Assembly (NCBI RefSeq): GCF_014904735.1
Contig: NZ_JACZCR010000047.1
Span: forward strand, 1 to 64,000
Reading direction: 5' to 3'
Length of the DNA: 64,000 bases
DNA from: Microbulbifer hainanensis
Lineage (GTDB): Bacteria > Pseudomonadota > Gammaproteobacteria > Pseudomonadales > Cellvibrionaceae
Within the stretch, counting starts at the first letter, position 1. Each line of letters starts with the position of its first letter. Positions 45,532 through 55,050 of this stretch are shown here, in pieces. A program made the position numbers and the translations under genes. The notes beneath the pieces are model-generated. The model had not been told where the DNA came from. It ran no database searches and saw only the letters and a list, made by a program, of their open reading frames with translations.

Positions 45532-47262
45532 TCAGTAGCCGGCGGCCTGTCCGTCTTTGCGACTTTCCGAGGCCCCGTGGTAGACACCCTGGCTGTCGCG
45601 CATGATCCCCTGGTAACCCCCGTAAGGGCCGCTTTCGAAACGCACCTGGTGCCCCATCTGCACCAGGGCGCGACGGGTCTCCATCGGGAAACCGTCTTCA
45701 AGGCTCAGGTAGCCCCCGTCGAGCATAACTTCGTCGGTGGGCTGGCTGGAGCCGCTGTGCAGAATTCGCGGGGCATCGCCGGCTTCCTGCACGTTCAATC
45801 CAAAATCGACCATGTTGACGACAATTTGCGCATGCATTTGCGGCTGTGTCGCCCCACCCATCACGCCGAAACTCATATACGGCTCGCCATCTCTGGTGAT
45901 GAATCCGGGAATAATGGTGTGAAACGGGCGTTTGCCCGGTTGGTACTGATTGAAATGCCCCTCTTTCAGGCTGAACATCTCGCCGCGATCCTGCAGGATG
46001 AATCCGAGGTCGCCGGGAGTCATTCCGGAACCCATCCCCCGGTAATTACTCTGGATCAGCGACACCATGTTGCCGTTCTTGTCCGCCACCGTCAGGTAGA
46101 TGGTGTCGCCGTGTCGCAGAGCGACATTCCCCGCGTCGTAGCGTTTGGCGGCCCGGTGCCGGTCGATCTGCTTGCGTCGCTCCGCCGCGTATTTCTTGGA
46201 AATCAACTGCTTCACCGGTATCTGGTTGAAATCCGGGTCGGCGTAATATTTGGCGCGATCCTCGAAGGCGAGCTTCTTGGCCTCGGCAAACAGGTGCACA
46301 TACTCGGGACTGGTGCGGCCCATCTTGGCCAGGTCGTAGCCCTCCAGAATGTTGAGGATCTGCAGCGCGGCGATGCCCTGGCCATTGGGCGGCAGCTCCC
46401 AGATGTCGAAACCGCGGTAATTGGTGGATACCGGCTGCACCCAATCGGAGTGATGCGTCGCCAGGTCCTCATAGGAGAGGAAACCACCATTCTTTTTCAT
46501 GTAGGCAGCGATTTTCCTGGCGATCTCACCCTTGTAGAAGGCGTCGCGGCCGCCCTCCGCGATGGCACGATAGGTCTTGGCCAGACGCGGGTTACGGAAA
46601 ATATCCCCCTCCTGCGGCGCCTTGCCGCCGGGCATGAAGGTCTCACGGAAACCCGGATATTTTTCCAGCAGCGGCACCGAGCGGTTCCAGTAATAGGCCA
46701 CCAGTTGTGTTACCGGGAACCCCTGTTCGGCATAATCGATCGCCGGCGCCAGCACGTCTTTCATCGGCAGGCGACCGAACTTCTTGTGCAGCTCAAACCA
46801 GCCGTCTACGGCGCCGGGTACCGATACCGGCAACGGCCCGTGAGCGGGAATACTGGTCAAGTTGTGCTGGGCAAAGTATTCAAATGGCAGGGACTTTGGC
46901 GAGCGGCCGCTCGCATTCAGGCCGTATAGTTTTTGGTCTTCGGCACTCCAGACGATGGCAAACAGGTCGCCGCCTACACCGCTGCCGGTGGGCTCCATCA
47001 GGCCCTGCGCGGCGTTGGCGGCAATCGCCGCGTCCACGGCACTGCCGCCGCGTTTGAGAATATCCAGCGCTACCTGCGTCGCCAGCGGCTGGCTGGTGGC
47101 CGCCATACCGTGGGTGGCCAGTACCTGGGAACGGCTGGCAAAGCCCTCGCCATTGACCCGGTCATACCCATTCGCCATAACGGTTCCTCCCATTAGCAGA
47201 CAGGTCGACAACAAAACAGAAAAATTTCGCAATATGCCTTTCACGCGGCGTGCCCCTCTCAT
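45532..47262 (-). CDS. ggt: Gamma-glutamyltransferase (periplasmic)
   Basis: Hydrolyses or transfers the gamma-glutamyl group of glutathione and related compounds. The 576-residue precursor has a signal peptide (IL..FSVLLSTCLLMGGTVMA), the large-subunit start VLATHGMAATSQPLATQVALDILKRGGSAVDAAIAANA, and GVGGDLFAIVW. The self-processing Thr nucleophile is in HGDTIYLTVADKNGNMVSL (about residue 390). The tail includes GFGVMGGATQPQMHAQI-like sequence. A GTG at 47244 with GAGGGG 8 bases upstream is an equally likely start. It is divergent from ydbH. Confidence 0.94.
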   Translation of the reverse strand: MRGARRVKGILRNFSVLLSTCLLMGGTVMANGYDRVNGEGFASRSQVLATHGMAATSQPLATQVALDILKRGGSAVDAAIAANAAQGLMEPTGSGVGGDLFAIVWSAEDQKLYGLNASGRSPKSLPFEYFAQHNLTSIPAHGPLPVSVPGAVDGWFELHKKFGRLPMKDVLAPAIDYAEQGFPVTQLVAYYWNRSVPLLEKYPGFRETFMPGGKAPQEGDIFRNPRLAKTYRAIAEGGRDAFYKGEIARKIAAYMKKNGGFLSYEDLATHHSDWVQPVSTNYRGFDIWELPPNGQGIAALQILNILEGYDLAKMGRTSPEYVHLFAEAKKLAFEDRAKYYADPDFNQIPVKQLISKKYAAERRKQIDRHRAAKRYDAGNVALRHGDTIYLTVADKNGNMVSLIQSNYRGMGSGMTPGDLGFILQDRGEMFSLKEGHFNQYQPGKRPFHTIIPGFITRDGEPYMSFGVMGGATQPQMHAQIVVNMVDFGLNVQEAGDAPRILHSGSSQPTDEVMLDGGYLSLEDGFPMETRRALVQMGHQVRFESGPYGGYQGIMRDSQGVYHGASESRKDGQAAGY

Positions 47263-47342
47263 TATTTTTCCCGGCCGGTTACACTGAAATCCGGATAGAA
47301 CATCCAGTCTCCATATTTACCCGGCGATCGCAAGTCAGTCGA

Positions 47343-50309
47343 ATGAATCTCAAGTTGCGCAAATCCATCGTATTTTCCACCGCACTGGCCGTGCTTTTAG
47401 CCGTACTGCTCTGGTTGTGGCTGGATCGCGATCGCATGACACCGACGCTGCTCAATCCGTTTCTGCAGGGCAGTCGTATCCAGGAATTGCAGGAACTGCA
47501 CTTGGCTCCGCGAAAGATCGGTGCAAAAACACTCACCCTGGTGTTGGCGGATGGCGCCACGTTGCAGGTACAGGATCTGCAATTGCACAACCCGCTGGAC
47601 CTGCTGTTTGGCTCCCGCAATAACCGCAGCCGGCTCAGCGCCAGCCAACTAATCTGGACCCCGGCCCCGGATGACACCGCTCCCCAGAAAAATGCACGCG
47701 CGATCGGCACCCCGGACCTGTCACTGCATGACCTTCTGCAACAGCTGCAGCGCTACCTGCCCAATGCGATGCAGATCCGGCAATGGCAGTGGCGAGGGGC
47801 CGAGCCCATTACCGGCGAACTGCAGGCACAGCGCAATAACGCCGATGAATCCGCCAAGGTACAAATATCCGCAGATGGACGACAACTGAAACTGGACGTG
47901 AGATGGCGCGGGGAGCAATTCCAGTTCGGCGCGCAGATAGTTGCCGCCAATGGTGAGTCGATCGCCACGCTGAACGGAGCCTTAAATAGAGACTCCGCAC
48001 AATCGCCGGCACCCCAGCACTGGCGCGGCGAGCTGACCGCCACCGCCAGACTCGACCAGTTCAAGACCCTGCCCATTCCACCGGATGCAGTCGCCCGGCT
48101 GGCCGGCGCCCGCGGCGATGTAACAATGACAGTGAGCGGCCAATTACCGGACCGTTTGCTGCAACTCGATGAATATCGCGATATTGCCGCCGAAGTCCGC
48201 ACTGAATCCGCCCGGCTGCCGGTACCGGATTCGACGCTGGGCGTGCCGCTGGAACTTTCCTTGAAGACGGTAGCGCCATTCACCGTGCGCCTCGCCTCCG
48301 TCAGACCGTTACAACCTGAAGAGATCGCCGGTCGCGGCGACCTCGAAATCACTGCGGAAAACGAAAGTGCGCCGCTACTCTGGGCCACGATCAGCGCCGA
48401 TGACTCTGCCGGGCAAGCGAAGATCACGGTCGACGGCACGCTGGATTTCGCCGCGGCATCCGGCGTACTCAAGGCACCGCCGCTGCAAGACGCCCTGTCG
48501 CCGCTGGTGCTAGACACTCCGAGTGGCTCGGCGCGCCTCCACGGCTCGGCCAGTCTGCCCGCACTCAATCAGATCGACAGGGACACCGCCGCGCTGCGCG
48601 ATATTGCCGTCACTCTGCTTCCCGCGAGTACGCTGAAGGTATCGGTGACAGAAAAGGGGCAACCCGGCAAGGTTGAGCCTCTTCTGGCGCCATTCAACTG
48701 GCGCAGCGGCACGGCACAGGTGCAACTGACGGAACCACTGACCGTCACCGCACCGACCTTGCCCGGCAAGCTCCAGCTGGAGGGTGGAAAGATAAAACTG
48801 CACCTGCAAGAGCAACGCGGAACGCCGCTCGCCGATATAGCGCTTTCCGCATTGTCCTGCGAGTTGACCGATGACTACCGGTGTACGCTGTCTGCCAGTG
48901 CACAGCTTCCCGAATTGTCGATCCCGGCCGACAACATCACAGTGAAAGATCTTGCGCTCGATTCACACCTGACACTGAAGCTCACCGACACCGAACAGCG
49001 CTGGCAGCTGCAACAGCTCGCCGTAACGGCAGACAGACTTGCCCTCGAAACCGTCAGTGCGGACAACATCGCATTCCGGGCAGGTAAAATAGTGTGCGTC
49101 GATAGCGGTGCGCCGACCTGCCACAGCCCGTCAGTGGATGCGAGTGTCGCCACGCTCAAAGGCGATGATTTTGAAGTTGGCGGCACGGTTGGCTTTACCG
49201 ACGTGCAGTTCAGCCGCGAGAATCTGGAGAATCGGGCTTCCGCCCGCTTCCACACAGACCCGCTGCAACTGCGCCTGCAGGGAAAATATAAAGCCGATGT
49301 CAGTATCAGCGGACAGTTGGCATTGACTGGCGATCGCGTGCACGGCGACAGTGAAGTGCAGTCCGGCGCTGTCACGCTGAAAGCGGCGTGGCAGCACGAC
49401 CTGCAGAAGAATCGCGGATCGGCACAGCTGGATATGCCAGCGGTCACATTCAGCCAGGGCTCCCCCCTGAGCCAGTCAATCGCAGGATTGCCCGTGGATA
49501 TCGTCGCTGGAACCCTGACTGCGGGTGGGAACGTTTCCTGGCCCCAGCTGGATGGCGACCAGCTGCGGGCAACCCTCGACCAGGTCGCCGCCACCCACGG
49601 TGACATATTTGCGGTGGGTGCCAGTGGACAACTGGCCGCCACTCACCGCGACGGCCACTGGTTGACGCCCGAACCCCAGCCGATGCGACTGGACACCCTG
49701 GACGTGGGCCTCCCCATCGAAAAGATCCGCTTTACCATCGGCCTCAACGGCGATCAGGACCTGACTCTCGGCAACATCAGCGCCGAGCTGCTGGATGGCA
49801 AGCTGCACTCGAAGGCCGTCGTGTGGAACCTGGCCGGCGAGGAACGCCGCAGTGAAGTCGATATCGAGGGTATTTCCCTCCGCAACCTGGCCGACGAAAT
49901 GGACGCGGAAAACTTCGCTGCCAGCGGCACCCTCGACCTGCAGGTACCACTGATAACGGGAAAAGACGGCATTACTGTCGAACAGGGCAAAGTACAGGCG
50001 CGCCCCCCCGGTGGCCGCCTGCGTTATTACGGCGCCTTTTCTCCCGAGGTACTGGCGAGCAACCCATCGTTGAAACTGGTAGCGGGGGCGCTGGAGGATT
50101 ACAACTACCGCGAATTGAGTGGCACCGTCGAATACCCCCCGAGCGGCGACATGCAGATGGCACTGAAACTGGTTGGACGCAGCAATTCTGTCGCGGCGGA
50201 CAGGGATCTGATAATCAACCTGAACCTGGAAAACAACGTTCCGGACACCCTCCGCTCCCTCCAGGCAAGCCGCGATTTAACCGAAGCGCTGGAGAAGAAA
50301 CTGCAATAA
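47343..50309 (+). CDS. ydbH: YdbH-type AsmA-like intermembrane lipid-transport protein
   Basis: A 988-residue envelope protein. One N-terminal signal anchor (SIVFSTALAVLLAVLLWLWL, about residues 9-28) is followed by a very long region of short beta-strand repeats typical of AsmA-like bridge proteins. The YdbH-type C-terminal region holds IPEKIRF-like strands and the RPPGGRLRYYG and LEDYNYRELSGTVEYPPSGDMQMALKLVG segments. Paralogues in E. coli (YdbH, TamB, YhdP) move phospholipids between inner and outer membranes. The ynbE and ydbL genes follow. The start is ATG 47343; the ribosome site is weak. It is divergent from ggt with about 80 bp between. Confidence 0.9.
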   Translation: MNLKLRKSIVFSTALAVLLAVLLWLWLDRDRMTPTLLNPFLQGSRIQELQELHLAPRKIGAKTLTLVLADGATLQVQDLQLHNPLDLLFGSRNNRSRLSASQLIWTPAPDDTAPQKNARAIGTPDLSLHDLLQQLQRYLPNAMQIRQWQWRGAEPITGELQAQRNNADESAKVQISADGRQLKLDVRWRGEQFQFGAQIVAANGESIATLNGALNRDSAQSPAPQHWRGELTATARLDQFKTLPIPPDAVARLAGARGDVTMTVSGQLPDRLLQLDEYRDIAAEVRTESARLPVPDSTLGVPLELSLKTVAPFTVRLASVRPLQPEEIAGRGDLEITAENESAPLLWATISADDSAGQAKITVDGTLDFAAASGVLKAPPLQDALSPLVLDTPSGSARLHGSASLPALNQIDRDTAALRDIAVTLLPASTLKVSVTEKGQPGKVEPLLAPFNWRSGTAQVQLTEPLTVTAPTLPGKLQLEGGKIKLHLQEQRGTPLADIALSALSCELTDDYRCTLSASAQLPELSIPADNITVKDLALDSHLTLKLTDTEQRWQLQQLAVTADRLALETVSADNIAFRAGKIVCVDSGAPTCHSPSVDASVATLKGDDFEVGGTVGFTDVQFSRENLENRASARFHTDPLQLRLQGKYKADVSISGQLALTGDRVHGDSEVQSGAVTLKAAWQHDLQKNRGSAQLDMPAVTFSQGSPLSQSIAGLPVDIVAGTLTAGGNVSWPQLDGDQLRATLDQVAATHGDIFAVGASGQLAATHRDGHWLTPEPQPMRLDTLDVGLPIEKIRFTIGLNGDQDLTLGNISAELLDGKLHSKAVVWNLAGEERRSEVDIEGISLRNLADEMDAENFAASGTLDLQVPLITGKDGITVEQGKVQARPPGGRLRYYGAFSPEVLASNPSLKLVAGALEDYNYRELSGTVEYPPSGDMQMALKLVGRSNSVAADRDLIINLNLENNVPDTLRSLQASRDLTEALEKKLQ

Positions 50310-50327
50310 CAGCCCGGCACTCGCCGC

Positions 50328-50345
50328 CGGCCAAAGGTTTGGCCG
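50328..50345 (+). promoter_or_regulatory. Perfect 8-bp palindromic hairpin between ydbH and ynbE
   Basis: CGGCCAAA-GG-TTTGGCCG forms a perfect inverted repeat 19 bases after the ydbH stop, with no T-run. It could be an mRNA processing or stabilising hairpin setting different levels of YdbH and the downstream YnbE/YdbL, or a protein site. No terminator is visible. Confidence 0.4.
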
Positions 50346-50493
50346 CCATCTCGGGGATGTGACACGATAAATCCCATCCCGATTCAGATTGGGTTAAGCT
50401 AGGGCGATTAATATGAGGGTACTCGAAGCAACTCCACAGCCCCTGTGGATTTCAGAGATTCCCTGACTATCGTTAACGATGTAGGAGCGTCAG

Positions 50494-50688
50494 ATGACAA
50501 CCACCCGATTGCTTCCGCTAGTGCTGACGGCCTTTGTCGTTATAGCGGGGTGCACACCGACAGTCGCGGTTCAGGCACCGAGTGAGCCGATTACCGTCAA
50601 TCTCAACGTGAAAATTCAGCACGAGATCCGCATAAAAGTCGACAAGGAACTGGACAACCTGTTCGAAGACAAAGAAGGCATTTTCTAA
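50494..50688 (+). CDS. ynbE: YnbE-family small lipoprotein
   Basis: A 64-residue lipoprotein: basic start MTTTRLLPLVLTAF, lipobox VIAGC with the lipidated Cys at 20, then PTVAVQAPSEPITVNLNVKIQHEIRIKVDKELDNLFEDKEGIF. The INLN-KI-HEI-IKVD block is the YnbE signature. In E. coli YnbE is an outer-membrane lipoprotein that completes the YdbH bridge by beta-strand stacking. It follows ydbH and precedes ydbL by 11 bp. The ATG has AGGAG 6 bases upstream. Confidence 0.93.
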   Translation: MTTTRLLPLVLTAFVVIAGCTPTVAVQAPSEPITVNLNVKIQHEIRIKVDKELDNLFEDKEGIF

Positions 50689-50699
50689 GGAGGCGAATG

Positions 50700-51026
50700 A
50701 TGAAATTTTTAAAAATGACCCTGATCAGCCTCGGTCTCGCCATTGCCTTGCCGGTAATGGCGATCACCCTGGACGCCGCACGCAGCCAGGGATTGGTGGG
50801 TGAAGCCAACAGCGGCTACATCGCCGTGGTCAACCAGAGCACTCCGGAGCTGGAAAAACTGGTGGCCGAGGTCAACGCCAAGCGCAAGGCCGAATACGCG
50901 CGAATCGCCAAGCGCAACAAAATCGATATTGCCCAGGTTGCCGCCCGTGCCGCGGAAAAGCTGGAGGCCAGGTTGCCTGCAGGGGCCTACTACCAGGATT
51001 CCCGTGGACGCTGGGTACAGAAGTAA
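50700..51026 (+). CDS. ydbL: YdbL-family (DUF1318) periplasmic protein
   Basis: A 108-residue exported protein: signal peptide MKFLKMTLISLGLAIALPVMA, then LDAARSQGLVGEANSGYIAVV and EVNAKRKAEYARIAKRN with ARAAEKLEARLPAGAYYQDSRGRWVQK, the DUF1318 pattern. In E. coli YdbL modulates YdbH-YnbE assembly. A strong AGGAGG lies 6 bases before the ATG at 50700 (an ATG at 50697 is adjacent). It is the last gene of the operon, followed by a bidirectional terminator. Confidence 0.94.
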   Translation: MKFLKMTLISLGLAIALPVMAITLDAARSQGLVGEANSGYIAVVNQSTPELEKLVAEVNAKRKAEYARIAKRNKIDIAQVAARAAEKLEARLPAGAYYQDSRGRWVQK

Positions 51027-51047
51027 TTAGTGACCCCAACGGGACAC

Positions 51048-51087
51048 AAAAAAGGCCGCGGAGAATCACTTCTCCGCGGCCTTTTTT
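51048..51087. terminator. Bidirectional terminator between ydbL and rpoS
   Basis: A perfect long stem AAAAAAGGCCGCGGAGAA with its complement and a TCAC loop has A/T runs on both sides, so it can end transcripts from ydbL (plus) and rpoS (minus). It starts 22 bases after ydbL and 11 bases after rpoS. Confidence 0.92.
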
Positions 51088-51097
51088 TGAAGCTTAA

Positions 51098-52141
51098 TTA
51101 AAGATTGCCGAACAGCGACAGGCCGTCGAGCCCCTGTTTCTCCATCACTTCACGCAGGCGCTTGAGGGCATCTACCTGGATCTGGCGAACACGCTCACGG
51201 GTCAGCCCGATTTCGCGACCAACTTCTTCCAGAGTACTGGCCTCGAAGCCGCGCAAGCCAAAACGGCGGGATACCACTTCGCACTGCTTGTCGGGTAACT
51301 CACCCAGCCAGCGATTGATACTGTCGAACAGGTCGCTGTCCTGCAGTAGCTCGGCGGGATCGGATTCCTGCTGATCCGGAATGGTGTCTACCAGTGTCTT
51401 TTCGGAAGAAGGGCCGATCGGTGTGTCCACTGAGGTGACACGCTCGTTCAGCCCCAGCATACGCTCGACATCTTCAACCGGTTTTTCCAGCAGATTGGCG
51501 ATTTCTTCCGCGGACGGCTCGTGATCGAGTTTCTGTGCCAGCTCGCGCGAGGCGCGCAGATACACATTAAGCTCTTTGACGACGTGAATCGGCAGACGGA
51601 TGGTGCGCGTCTGATTCATGATCGCCCGTTCGATGGTCTGACGAATCCACCAGGTGGCGTAGGTCGAAAACCGGAAACCGCGCTCCGGATCGAACTTCTC
51701 CACCGCGCGAATCAGACCGAGATTACCCTCTTCGATCAGGTCGAGTAGCGCCAGACCGCGACTGACATAGCGACGCGCAATCTTCACGACGAGGCGCAGG
51801 TTACTTTCGATCATTCGTTTTCTCGATGCCGCGTCACCGCGCAACGCTTTCCGCGCGTAGTAGACCTCTTCTTCTGCGGTCAAAAGCGGAGAGAAACCGA
51901 TTTCATTCAGGTATAACTGGGTGGCATCGAGATTCTTCTGCAAGTATCCGTCAGTTTCCGGCTTGCGTGCCCGTGCCTTCAGGGGGGTAGGTTCGGAGTT
52001 TTTTTTTGCCGTAGTTCTCCGGGTGCGGCCTTTTGAAGTGTCCTCTTTCCGTTCTATTTGATGCTCATTGCGATCTGCTGCCAACTCTGGAGGAAGATCT
52101 GCCTGGGCGGCTACAACCTGGTCTTGCCGTTGTGCTTCCAT
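51098..52141 (-). CDS. rpoS: RNA polymerase sigma factor RpoS (sigma-38)
   Basis: Master sigma factor of stationary phase and general stress. The 347 residues have a charged low-complexity N terminus (about 75 residues), then region 1.2 [32 protein letters not shown], region 2 with [54 protein letters not shown], region 3, and region 4 [45 protein letters not shown]. The start at 52141 is the longest sensible one. nlpD lies 191 bp upstream and is co-directional; nlpD-internal promoters for rpoS are known in relatives but I cannot place one here. Confidence 0.97.
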   Translation of the reverse strand: MEAQRQDQVVAAQADLPPELAADRNEHQIERKEDTSKGRTRRTTAKKNSEPTPLKARARKPETDGYLQKNLDATQLYLNEIGFSPLLTAEEEVYYARKALRGDAASRKRMIESNLRLVVKIARRYVSRGLALLDLIEEGNLGLIRAVEKFDPERGFRFSTYATWWIRQTIERAIMNQTRTIRLPIHVVKELNVYLRASRELAQKLDHEPSAEEIANLLEKPVEDVERMLGLNERVTSVDTPIGPSSEKTLVDTIPDQQESDPAELLQDSDLFDSINRWLGELPDKQCEVVSRRFGLRGFEASTLEEVGREIGLTRERVRQIQVDALKRLREVMEKQGLDGLSLFGNL

Positions 52142-52332
52142 TTCCCCAACTCCTTGTACTTTGCCATTGTCAGCCGCACTTCAGTTTTCGACCTGGGCCG
52201 GCTCGAAAGCTGTCAGTGCGACAGTCGCCGGATCGGCTGACCTTGCGATGGTCACGTCACCGGTGACTACCTCAAGTGGTACAAATTAAAAATCCATTTT
52301 TATTTGCAGAAGCTCACGGCTCCCCACTCGGG

Positions 52333-53178
52333 TTATGGCAAATAGGCAAGAGGGTCAACCGGTTGACCGTTGTGGCGAATTTCGAAGTGGAGCTTATTGC
52401 GGTCGGTACCACTAGAACCCAGTTCCGCTATCCTTTGCCCCGCCTTCACTTCGCTGCCCTCGCCGACAAGTAGTTTGTCGTTGTGGGCGTAAGCACTCAG
52501 AAATTCGTCGTTGTGCTTAACGATCAGTAATTTTCCGTAGCCTCTCAGCGCACTTCCCGCGTAGATCACGGTGCCATTGGCTGCTGCGAGTACAGAGTCC
52601 CCCTTTTCCCCGGCGATATCAACACCCTTGCGCAACGGGTTCCTGGCCTGGAAGCTGCTGATCACTTTTCCCCTGGCGGGCCAGCGCCACCGAATTCCCG
52701 AAGACGAAATACGCGTAACTGTCTTCTTTGGCTTACTGGGTGTTAAGGATTTTGCTGTTTTTGCGACTGGCCTGGTGGTCGGCCGGGAGGGCTTACGCGG
52801 CGCTGTATATTTCTTTTTGGGCGCCGCCACCGGCGCCGCAGCAACGACCCGGCCGGCCAGATTCAGGCGCTGCCCGGGAAAGATCTGGTAGGGAGGTGCT
52901 ATGCCGTTGGTTGCCGCCAGCTGGCGAAAATCCTTGCCATACCGCCAGGCGATGGAATAGAGGGTCTCGCCGCGAGAGACAACATGGTATTTGATCCGCT
53001 GGCTCGGCGGCTGCTGCAGGGAGCTGGTGGGGGCCCGGTTACTGGCACAGGCGCCCACCAATAGCACCAGCAGTACCATGGTAAATATATTGAACACCCG
53101 GAAAAGCATCCCGGCGGATTCGGAACGATTACTCCGCCAGGAGGGGGCTTCAAAATGTTGGAAAAGACGACATTTCAT
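52333..53178 (-). CDS. nlpD: Murein hydrolase activator lipoprotein NlpD
   Basis: Outer-membrane lipoprotein that activates the septal amidase AmiC during cell separation. The 281 residues include an uncleaved-looking extension, lipobox LVGAC (Cys at residue 44), a LysM domain IKYHVVSRGETLYSIAWRYGKDFRQLAATNG, a basic low-complexity linker, and a degenerate M23/LytM domain RWRWPARGKVISSFQ...KGVDIAGEKGDSVLAAANGTVIYAG. The LytM metal ligands are not all kept (GVDIAG instead of HxGxDx), typical of activators rather than enzymes. A start at 53109 (MLFRVFNIF) would give a standard signal peptide; both starts are possible. Confidence 0.94.
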   Translation of the reverse strand: MKCRLFQHFEAPSWRSNRSESAGMLFRVFNIFTMVLLVLLVGACASNRAPTSSLQQPPSQRIKYHVVSRGETLYSIAWRYGKDFRQLAATNGIAPPYQIFPGQRLNLAGRVVAAAPVAAPKKKYTAPRKPSRPTTRPVAKTAKSLTPSKPKKTVTRISSSGIRWRWPARGKVISSFQARNPLRKGVDIAGEKGDSVLAAANGTVIYAGSALRGYGKLLIVKHNDEFLSAYAHNDKLLVGEGSEVKAGQRIAELGSSGTDRNKLHFEIRHNGQPVDPLAYLP

Positions 53179-53320
53179 TATTCTCTTTTTACATCACACG
53201 GCCGCATTTATGGAAAAAGTGTCTAAAAAAATATCTGGGAATTGCGCCATTTCCCTTTAGAAAAAGCTGCCATACCGAGCTTATGCAGCGCAATTACCGG
53301 TGGCGCGAAATTCTTGCCCA

Positions 53321-54259
53321 CTAATCGTGCGCTCCCGCGCGCCCACCGAAATAATCGACGACCAGTACCAGCAACACAGCGGCAATGGATGCGCCAATTG
53401 CCGCGCCCAGAAATGCGTCGTGGCCAGTGCTGGCCGCGTAAGTAGAGGGCCAGCTGTTGGACATCAGCGGCGCCAGTTTGTCACCGGCATCGGCGGCCCC
53501 CTCGACAGCCAGTTTCCATGGCCAGACGATTTTCAGACTGCCCAGCAGAATACCCGCGAGGAATGCCAGGGTTCTCGCGACATAGGTATGCATGAGCCAG
53601 GAAAGCAGGCGACTGAACAGCATAAGCCCCACTGCTGCTCCGCTGGCGAAGCAGGCGAGGCTGAAGATCTGCAGGTCGTGGACTGCATCCAGCACCCGCG
53701 GATAGATACCGATCATCAACAAAATGAAGGCCCCCGAAATACCCGGAAGGATCATCGCGCAGATGGCGAGGGCCCCGGACAGGAACAGGTTCAGCGGGGT
53801 GGCTGCGATCTCCGCCGGACGCATTTCGCTGACAGCGATGGCGACCAGCGCGCCGAGTACCAGGCAAACGACTACCGATACCGACCAGCGGGGAATCCGC
53901 TTGATTATTGGGAAACAGGACGCGAAGATCAGGCCGAAAAAGAAGGCCCACACAACAATCGGATAGGTACTCAACAGGTAGCTGATCAGCCTCGCCAGAC
54001 TGAAAATACTGACGAGTATTCCGCCGAAAAGTGCCAGTAGAAAACTGCCATTGATATATTGCCAGGCAGCGACCACGCCGCTGCGGCGCAGGACCGTCAG
54101 ACAGTGCGGTCCGATTCGGCTCAGGGAGTCGAGCAGTTCCTGGTAAATGCCGGTAATGAAGGCAATGGTGCCGCCCGAAACGCCGGGGACTACGTCCGCC
54201 GCGCCCATGGCCATGCCCCGCAATGCAACGCCCCAGTAGCGCCCGCGCAACCACTTCAT
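53321..54259 (-). CDS. popT: DUF368 protein, PopT-type undecaprenyl-phosphate translocase
   Basis: A 312-residue polytopic membrane protein of the DUF368 family, reported (PopT) to return undecaprenyl phosphate across the inner membrane for cell-wall and glycan synthesis. Seen: N-terminal GVALRGMAMGAADVVPGVSGGTIAF (about 10-34) and a related inverted motif ICAMILPGISGAFILLMIGIY near residue 170, plus multiple hydrophobic helices. It lies between pcm and nlpD, an insertion into the usual order seen in some marine relatives. Its start overlaps pcm by 4 bases. Confidence 0.9.
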   Translation of the reverse strand: MKWLRGRYWGVALRGMAMGAADVVPGVSGGTIAFITGIYQELLDSLSRIGPHCLTVLRRSGVVAAWQYINGSFLLALFGGILVSIFSLARLISYLLSTYPIVVWAFFFGLIFASCFPIIKRIPRWSVSVVVCLVLGALVAIAVSEMRPAEIAATPLNLFLSGALAICAMILPGISGAFILLMIGIYPRVLDAVHDLQIFSLACFASGAAVGLMLFSRLLSWLMHTYVARTLAFLAGILLGSLKIVWPWKLAVEGAADAGDKLAPLMSNSWPSTYAASTGHDAFLGAAIGASIAAVLLVLVVDYFGGRAGAHD

Positions 54260-54927
54260 CGCACTACCCCCCCTAGCAATGGCACAAAGCGCACGGCCTC
54301 CAGGCGCTCCACGTCAAACTGATCGGAATCCTCGCGTCGGGTCACCAGGTGCAGATACTGGCTGTCACTCCCGACCGGGATCACCAGAACGCCGTTGGGC
54401 GCCAGCTGCTGCTTGAGTTCCGCCGGTATCGACGCCGGGGCGGCCGCGGCCAGAATGGCATCGAAAGGCCCCTTTTCCGGCCAGCCAAACCCGCCACTGC
54501 TCAATTTCACTTCGACGTTGTACAGCTCCAGCTCCCGCAGACGGCGTCGCGCTTTATCCAGCAGTGGCCCTATTCGTTCCACGGAGTAAAGCTGGTCGAC
54601 CAGGCGGGCGAGTATCGCGGTCTGGTAACCGGATCCGGTTCCGACCTCCAGGACCCGGTGCAGGGATTTCGCGCGGCTGAGCAGCAGCTCGGTCATCCGC
54701 GCGACAATATAGGGCTGGGATATGGTCTGGCCATAGCCGATAGGCAGTGAGGTATCTTCGTAAGCGCGCACGGAAAGGGCTTCATCGAGAAACAGGTGGC
54801 GTGGTGTGGAGGCCATGACATCCAGCACTTGCTCGCTCTCAATACCCTCTTCCCGTAGCCGCTGTATCAGGCGATTGCGGGTTCTCTGGGAGGTCATTCC
54901 CAGACCTTCACGTTTCAGATGATCCAT
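54256..54927 (-). CDS. pcm: Protein-L-isoaspartate O-methyltransferase
   Basis: Repairs isoaspartyl damage in proteins using S-adenosylmethionine. The 223 residues have LPIGYGQTISQPYIVARMTELL (the PCMT signature), SAM motif I VLEVGTGSGYQTAILA, and the post-I YSVERIGPLLDKA. A start at 54897 (MTSQRTRNRL, conserved in pseudomonads) is also plausible, with AAGG 7 bases upstream. Its usual upstream partner surE is absent; truD ends 123 bp away. Confidence 0.95.
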   Translation of the reverse strand: MDHLKREGLGMTSQRTRNRLIQRLREEGIESEQVLDVMASTPRHLFLDEALSVRAYEDTSLPIGYGQTISQPYIVARMTELLLSRAKSLHRVLEVGTGSGYQTAILARLVDQLYSVERIGPLLDKARRRLRELELYNVEVKLSSGGFGWPEKGPFDAILAAAAPASIPAELKQQLAPNGVLVIPVGSDSQYLHLVTRREDSDQFDVERLEAVRFVPLLGGVVR

Positions 54928-55050
54928 CTTTTTCTTATTTCAACCTCTCCGGTATCTTCCGCATGCAGCAGAACCGGACGTCACAACCTGGCGATTCTTC
55001 CGCCAGCCCCCAATGGCTGGTCCACAAGGACCGCCCCCATGGCACAGATT

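Noticed and set aside
45577-46929. Plus-strand open frame of 450 codons opposite ggt
   Set aside because: Antisense shadow of ggt, no ribosome site and no recognisable domain.
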